The position numbers and the translations under genes were made by a program. Source: Nepenthes gracilis (Eukaryota; Streptophyta; Magnoliopsida; Caryophyllales; Nepenthaceae). From it: DNA of 64,000 nt. The DNA lies in the NCBI GenBank assembly GCA_033239525.1, contig BSYO01000023.1, positions 10,978,385-11,042,384 of the forward strand, read 5' to 3'. Below, in pieces: positions 57,778-64,000 of the stretch; position 1 is the stretch's first letter, and each line of letters starts with the position of its first letter. The notes below the pieces were generated by a model. The model saw nothing but the letters and a program-made list of their open reading frames with translations, was not told the origin of the DNA and did no database searches.

Positions 57778-58901
57778 TGATGGGTCCAACATTTCGCAGG
57801 CCAACTCAGAGTCTGACCTGTAGAAAAAAAGTGCCTGAGAAGTAGCAACCCAACAGAAGTTCCACAAAGCCCAAGGCCGGCTGCGGAAGGCCCAAATCCA
57901 TGTCGCCGAAGGCAAAGTAGCACCATGCGGGCTATTGAAGGCTATCGTGGGACAAGCCTACTAGCACGGCACAATCAGCTTCCACTTAGTCGACAAAAGC
58001 TCAACAATCGCAACCACCAGGTGATCTCCTATGTTTGCAAAGGTACAACCCACAAGCGACAACAGCCAACCTGTTGCGATAATTATCTTGGTAGCTCAAT
58101 GCACCAAGGATAGGCGCATGCTATCGACCACTCACAAGCACAAAATCAGAAAGTCCAAGGAGGACTAACCAACACCCTCTCTAAAAACCATCATAGACAT
58201 CCTCCTCAAAAGGAGGAGAGAAGAAAAACTCATGGAGGAAGAAGAAGAACTCTAGAGACTAAGGCGATGAGAAACCATCTCCCTCTCGGGGTCGATCCCT
58301 GGGGATCCTTCTTTTGAAGACTATTTAATGATTCGGCAATCCACACGCCATTCGAGTGATCGATCCCTGTCTCTAGGAAGCCGATGACCATATGATGGGT
58401 TTCTCTCTCTAACATACTCAAACTATCGCATTCTTCCCTTCTAATCCACCCACTCTCCTTGTGTACCTCAAAATCTTTTTTTTGGTAAGTCTTGTGTACC
58501 TCAAAATCACTCCCTAGCCGAGCGTGCTTATCGAAGATCAATTCTCTATCTTTCAAAGTTGCTCCCAGTCGATTGCACCTTTCTTTTTAAGTTGCTCCCT
58601 AATTAAACACACTCTACAAAGCACAGCTCTCAATTTCTCATTCAATCCCCTCATACACGTATCTACGCATTATTTTACATTCATCCCATTTTTCTATCTA
58701 ATTATGAAATATTTTTTACTTGAACACTGGAGAATAAGTCGTGGAACAAATCCCACTATCATCTAATTTTTTATTTATGAGTTGTGGTATGTAAAATCCT
58801 AACTTGAAGTAACGAAAACCAAAACCGTTTTAGTTAAGCCTACTGGACGAATTCAAACGTCTCCCTAATTCATTCACTAATCCAAATTCAAAAATGCATC
58901 A
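57778..58901 (+). repeat. 3' LTR of the gypsy element
   Basis: 1124 bp, starting TGATGGGTCC and ending AAATGCATCA. It is uninterrupted and serves as the reference showing where the solo LTR entered the 5' copy. It differs from the 5' LTR by many substitutions and small indels, so the insertion is old. Confidence 0.92.
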
Positions 58902-58906
58902 CCATT

Positions 58907-60350
58907 CAATATATATGTTTAATATAAAAAGTTGGTTCACTATTATTGATCAATGTAACGCTTATATAAAGCTAATGGATGTATTTATAAATATTTTTAG
59001 TTATCGAAATCTCATGTCACTCATAAATAACAGCATTTCTTTGTTAGTCTAATATGTGCAAACAACATTGATCTCTGAAAGCCTCCTTATTGACTCAATG
59101 GATGGAGAAGAAGAACTATATTTATACTAAATAAATGTCTAACATGTTGTCAAAATAATTAGCCTAAGAAGGTGGTGAATTATATTGTTATTAATTTTAA
59201 TATTTTTTGAATATCAAATATGAAAAGATAAACAAGATGTGGTAAATAAATAAAATATATAAAGAAATTTGACACTGTATTTATACTGGTCAAATAACAC
59301 TTACATACAAACTTGAAATCATATTTAAGAGTTTAAATTTACTAAACTAGTCTTTCTCTCTTGAGAAAAGACTAAATATTATAATATTAATTAACACTCT
59401 AATTTTAGATATTTTTCTTAAGAGTCATACTTTTACTCTTACAAAAATTAGATCATAGATTTTTTAAAAAATATATATATAAGTGCAATATAAGTTTTTC
59501 TCTATAAAGATAAAAACATTGCTAGCAATGGAAGGCTAGTATTTCACGATATTTAATTTCCCAAGTTAACGAAAGGTCTTTTCAAACATAAAGAAAAGAG
59601 TTTATATATATATAAAAGAAGAGAGTAAGGTCCCTGTTGATATAAGTATCATCTCAGCATTAAAGCACCATTTTAAAAATATTAAAAGTAGCCTTTCTGA
59701 GTATGAAAAAATTTTAAAAAAATTCTAAAGCATTATCATTGTTTCAAATTTTATGATAAAATCAACTTTAGATATATTATTATTTAAGAGATAAAATTTA
59801 AATATTATACTTATATCAGATTATATTTATTATTTAGACAAAAGTTATTATTTACTATTTTTGAAAATCAAATCTAACAGTTGACAAATTCAAATAATAT
59901 AAAGTATATATTTTTATAATCTTATCAAATCTACTTTTATTTAAAATTTAAATTGAATCTAAATCAATTTAATACACTAAGATATGTGCATAATACTAGA
60001 GTAGTACTATCAATTTAAATTTTAAGTGCCTATCTCTTTAGATTTGTCATCTTTAAAAAATTATTATTTTAAAATATAAATCTAAATTTTTCATATAATA
60101 TATCCATAAAAACTTTATGATATTTAATTTGTAAAAAAATATTTTTAAAATTTTAAGATTACTATAACAATTTAAGTTGAATTAATCTCATAATATCTAC
60201 AAATCTCAATTTCATGACTTTATTGTGCATGCATACAAGGAAGTGATTTTTTCATAGAAATTTATAAATTCCAAATTCAAATATATTTTACCTATTAAAA
60301 TCACAATCTTAATAAATCTATTTGCTATCATCAAAATAATTAGAAATATC
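58907..60350. other. AT-rich stretch, nothing recognised
   Basis: Very AT-rich with no supportable coding or structural feature. It should continue the sequence interrupted at 49133. Confidence 0.5.
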
Positions 60351-60419
60351 TTAAACAAACATGACAACCCTTGATGTTGTAATCGATCACAAGAAGGGCC
60401 ACATCCAAAAGCCAGACTC

Positions 60420-60690
60420 GATATATTGGGTTTAGAGAAGACAGCTTCGATTAAATTTTTTCTATTAGAAAACTCAGGCCATACTTTTAAATATACCAAA
60501 TAATCATCTTAATAGACCAGCCCTATTTGCTTAATCATGTAGAAGCCATAATTATATGAAAGGTTCATAAAATGTTGGGTTGAAGTAAGGGAGTTTGACA
60601 TCCATATTGAATCACAAGCACCCATCAAAGGCCATATCATGGCCGACTTTATGGTCAAATGTATAGCTCTAGGCCTGACCGAAGGATAAC
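60420..60690 (+). mobile_element. Ty3/gypsy RNase H scrap
   Basis: In one frame the plus strand reads LYERFIKCWVEVREFDIHIE, then APIKGHIMADFMVKC. This matches the SGRLxKWAVELxEFDIxYxPRxAIKGQxLADFIAE segment of plant gypsy RNase H. A weaker match to RKLRPYFQ and TDQPLRQ lies upstream. Both sides degenerate at once, so only a fragment survives. The minus-strand frames of 95 and 137 codons here are shadows. Confidence 0.7.
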
Positions 60691-60699
60691 AGCAGTTAT

Positions 60700-61860
60700 T
60701 AAAATATGAACTTTTAAAATTATCTATAATATAGACTCTAAATACAAACTGAACTACCAATAAAAAGGATAACGAAATTAATATAGTAGTCAACTCATCT
60801 AAAATAGATTTATTCTGGATAATAAAATAGATCTCGTAATATTTTGGATAATAAAATAGATTCAAAAGTGAGTCGGGTTGAATCTTTATTAAAATATGTA
60901 TCATAAGCAACTTGAATATCAAAGGGATCTCATAAGATGAATTTCATAGGCCCGATTCTCTTTTATTTTTTTATTAAGCATGCAAGATAACGACATAAGT
61001 AAAAAGTGATTCGGGACCAAATATTTATCAAGACATGTATCATGTTTTATAATTTATCCAAATATTGACTAGATATGCACCTTACCTTGAGGTACCAAAC
61101 TCCTAATTCTAGGGTGATTGGGCTTCTGGCTTCCAAGTTGATAATTATTAGCTTTATTAATAATATAAAATATAAAGAAAAATGTATTCTAAACTTTTTT
61201 TTATTTTTTAAAATTTTATTCTTACTTTTTATTTAAATATAAATTTTATTTTATATAACAAATATGTTTTTTAACTATATATTTAATTATGATATGCTTT
61301 TTCTCCTTATTCCAATATTATGTAAATATATCCATTGGTAAATCAAATTGAAACTAAGAAATCAAAATAAAAATCAAATAAAATGGAAAGAAATAATTCT
61401 TTTTTTTTTTTGCTATTTATTGTCATAAGTGCACTTATATAAATGATTTTATTTTGATAAATCAGCAAATGAAAAATTAAGCAAACCTTATAAATTATAT
61501 TATGTCTTTTACTCTATTATTTAATTTTAAGCAGAGATAAATATAAAATAATTCTTTTTATTTGAATTAATGGCCTTTTTAAACTTAGCAAATTCAATAT
61601 TAACAATTAAATACGAGTGTTGATGACTTAACACCTGAAAATACCAATTTCTTTCAAGAAGATTTGCCAAATCATATAAAAAGACTAAATTTGACATCTG
61701 CATTAAATAAAATATTAAAATATAATCAATTTTATATAGCTTTCTGAATAAAATAAAAAAAATAAAAAACAATATAATATTTAAGAATAAAATAGAAAAA
61801 AAAACAAAAAGCTAATCATAGAATTTTATTTTTTAAAAAAGAAAGTGACCACAAAATTAC
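60700..61860. other. AT-rich stretch, nothing recognised
   Basis: No feature supported. It contains poly-A/T runs and small frames without domains. Confidence 0.5.
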
Positions 61861-61878
61861 GTACGGCCTACTCCTTAG

Positions 61879-62067
61879 CTAAAGCGGCTGTGCGTCTGAG
61901 TATAAAATAAGAATAAAAAAACAGCAAATAATCCAAAACAGAAAACAGGATCTGATGATAATAATATACGAAGTAACTATCAAATCTCCCATCAAATCTG
62001 TCAAGATCTTAGCCAACCCTAAGCCAGAAGCCACGGCGGCGGCGGCCGCCGTGCGAAGGTCATCCAT
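61879..62067 (-). CDS. possible small first exon, unknown product
   Basis: A GC-rich island (GGCGGCGGCGGCCGCC near 62036) in very AT-rich DNA encodes, on the minus strand, MDDLRTAAAAAVASGLGLAK then ILTDLMGDLIVTSYII. The frame then runs into low-complexity hydrophobic sequence and a stop. An in-frame upstream ATG lies at 62100. The local composition is what a plant first exon looks like, but I do not recognise the product and cannot place a splice donor. The opposite strand also has a 92-codon frame. Treat as a candidate only. Confidence 0.25.
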   Translation of the reverse strand: MDDLRTAAAAAVASGLGLAKILTDLMGDLIVTSYIIIIRSCFLFWIICCFFILILYSDAQPL

Positions 62068-62239
62068 CTTGCCTTGGACACACAGCAGCGGCTGCAGCAT
62101 TGAACATAATTCCCATGCTTGCCTCGGTTATCGGCAATGTGTTAGACCAATCATATCAAACCCTCCTTCTGAAGTACCTAAATTAGTTTATTTATATTAT
62201 TACCTTTTTTTTTTAACTAATAAGTATAAATAAATTAAT

Positions 62240-64000
62240 TGAGATTATGTAAATGCCCATGGGCTCACACGAAATGCTCCCCAAAAATAATAAAAAAAAT
62301 TGATTATTAAATTAACACTAAAATCTATCAATTATATAAAGATACAAAGTAGAATGATATTTATAATAATGAATAAAAGTTATGGTATGAAACTTATCAT
62401 CAATATATTGTATAATTTGGTTGATAATATAATTTGAAAATAAAATTTGTCTGTATTTAAAAATTATTAGATTTTACAAATATAAAAAATGGAAAAAAAT
62501 AGAGTTGCTAAAATTGACTTAAAGCAATGGCCATTGGGTTCGAACCTCTACATTTGGTAATGCAATTGATGCTTTGAGAGAAAGCACAAACTTGATGTGA
62601 GAAAGCACGGCTAAAGAAAATGTGATTATGTGATTCACTTGATAAAGTATTATCTGATAAGTTAAATGATCTATACTAACTGTTTATATTAATTAATTAA
62701 TATTTTTTAAAGAAATTAATACATTTCTCTACTATTTAATAATAAATAGATAATAGTGCAAACAGTACCCCTCTAATATCTCGCACATCTCTAACGAATA
62801 TTAACACCCCTTTTACGCTGTCTAAATCCTACTCCTCAATTGATAGACATTTTAAATTTAGATATTCAATAGATTTGTCGATATAGCACATTTTTTATTT
62901 GATATTTTACATTTCAATTTATATAGTATTTTATATGGTGCAATGTGAGTTTTATTATGACATCATATTTTAAAAATTTTTTAAATATTTTTAATAATAT
63001 AGTGTTTGATTTATCAATTTATACCAAAATTACACAAAATTTGATAAATAAATAGAAATTACACAATTAGTTAATATCCTAAAAATCATCAAAATCTATA
63101 TGCAATTGTAACATAAATAACACTGACATATGACACAAATAAGCACAGATGGCCATATCTAGTTGGAATATTATGATGTAGTTTTTAGTCAAGAGTTCGT
63201 GTCTTATTTTTACAAGCTTGATTTTAGTAAAAATATATTTGTTTAGATAAATTCAAATATTTAGAATTTGATCTGATTTTATAAATAAAAAAAAATGAAA
63301 ACTTTCAATTTTAAAAAATACTTAAAGTACAATTAATTAGATTGGATGACTTTTTCAGATGTAGGTAATTCATAAAATTGTTAGTTTCAAATATCTCAAC
63401 GGTTCATATGCACTTATGATATGTTGGAAGTATGATGTTATTTTAGCCTCTGAGGACCTACCCATTAAAAAAATTGATTAATTTGATCAATTTTAATTAT
63501 AGTTATTTTATATTGATCAAATAATTATATTATTTTTTTAAGAAAAAATATTATTTAGATTTTTTAAAATTGACTATTTAATGCTAATTAAATAATTATA
63601 ATTAATTAAATTATTAAAATATATAATATATATTCATAATTAGTAGTTAGTCATATAAGTAATCAAATAGCAGACTATACTCCATTTTTTTTAAAATATT
63701 TGGTCTAAAATCAGAATATAAATATTAGTATATATTTGTCCATCAATTAATAATTTTGTACGTACTAAATTTTTTGCACAAATAATTAATTTTTGGGTCA
63801 TGCCTTTTTTTTCTGTCTATTTTGACATTGGATCAAGAGCCCTAATTTCTAATATAATTTAATCCATATGCCTTAATAATTTCTAACTTTTTGGGTCAAC
63901 AAGGAACCCATAGCCCAATAATTTATAGAGAAATATTATTTGAAAAGGAGTTACATAATATATTAGGAGGGCTAAATCATCCTTAAATGAAATTTTCCTT
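62240..64000. other. AT-rich stretch to the window end, nothing recognised
   Basis: No gene, RNA or element terminus could be supported. A GGGTTCGAACCTC word at about 62538 resembles a tRNA T-arm, but no tRNA fold surrounds it. Confidence 0.5.

Larger units (their letters stand above)
49134..58901 (+). mobile_element. Tat-lineage Ty3/gypsy element, pol-deleted (LARD-like)
   Basis: Paired LTRs, a primer-binding site, gag remains, an integrase C-terminal tail, an antisense ORF, a polypurine motif and a near-matching target duplication define the whole element. It is 9768 bp as it stands and about 7.05 kb without the nested solo LTR. Protease, reverse transcriptase, RNase H and the integrase core are missing: gag sequence gives way, within about 200 bp, to the integrase tail, implying one large internal deletion. 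The antisense ORF with a Transposase_28-like domain places it in the Tat group of gypsy elements. It could have moved only with enzymes supplied in trans, if the deletion preceded insertion. Confidence 0.9.

Noticed and set aside
57547..57915. 122-codon minus-strand frame as a gene
   Set aside because: It spans the internal-3' LTR junction of the gypsy element and has no domain.
62520..62560. Possible tRNA gene (GGTTCGAACCTC word)
   Set aside because: No D-arm, anticodon arm or acceptor pairing can be drawn around it.
1..64000. CRISPR array, prokaryotic operon, phage or organelle insertion
   Set aside because: No regularly spaced repeats with unique spacers, no operon-like packing and no rRNA/tRNA clusters; introns and plant retroelements show plant nuclear DNA.

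Overview
This is nuclear plant DNA: AT-rich, intron-bearing and dominated by decayed transposable elements. A non-grass monocot (for example a palm-like genome) would fit the style of the one host gene, but the species cannot be fixed from the sequence. No bacterial, CRISPR or organellar gene block was seen. Almost every open reading frame here is a short fragment of a degenerate retroelement.

The one host gene I recognise is an ARABIDILLO-type F-box/Armadillo-repeat gene on the minus strand. Its start codon is at 41242 and its last recognisable exon is at about 5278, so the locus spans roughly 36 kb. Eight coding blocks can be placed: 41242-40952, about 40785-39795, 38971-38813, 38712-38632, 38459-38328, 37138-37051, 6523-6302 and 5359-5278. 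It looks like a pseudogene. It carries a TAA in exon 1, a TAG and a TGA at conserved Trp codons, at least three frameshifts, and it lacks recognisable exons for several ARM repeats. The roughly 30.5 kb gap between 37051 and 6523 is filled with transposons.

Layout from left to right: 1-3650 is the 3' end of a Tat-lineage Ty3/gypsy element, with an antisense coiled-coil ORF relic, a minisatellite and a 3' LTR. 3700-6530 holds the 3' exons of the pseudogene. 6530-37050 is the giant intron, containing a copia RT-RNase H relic (9.1-11.06 kb), a long LTR (11.13-12.8 kb), a LINE endonuclease relic (13.44-14.26 kb), a copia LTR (15.48-16.15 kb), a minus-strand copia with 174-bp LTRs (16.53-20.86 kb), a BED/hAT transposase relic (22.0-24.9 kb), a plus-strand copia (25.18-30.17 kb) and a second long LTR (31.69-32.94 kb). 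37051-41242 holds the 5' exons and a Tourist-like MITE. 41303-45779 is a copia element whose 5' LTR begins 60 bp upstream of the ARABIDILLO start codon; it ends at an inverted copia LTR plus RNase H fragment (45.78-46.56 kb). 46.88-49.13 kb is a third long LTR relic. 49134-58901 is a structurally complete but pol-deleted Tat-lineage gypsy element. Its 5' LTR is split by a 2.7-kb solo LTR that is flanked by a perfect GGATC duplication. 58.9-64 kb is AT-rich, with one gypsy RNase H scrap and a possible small first exon.

The window therefore records layered events. Class I elements accumulated in and around one gene, and nesting gives relative ages (solo LTR younger than the Tat element, which is younger than the long LTR relic it sits in). 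The insertion next to the start codon is a plausible cause of the gene's loss, but that is inference.
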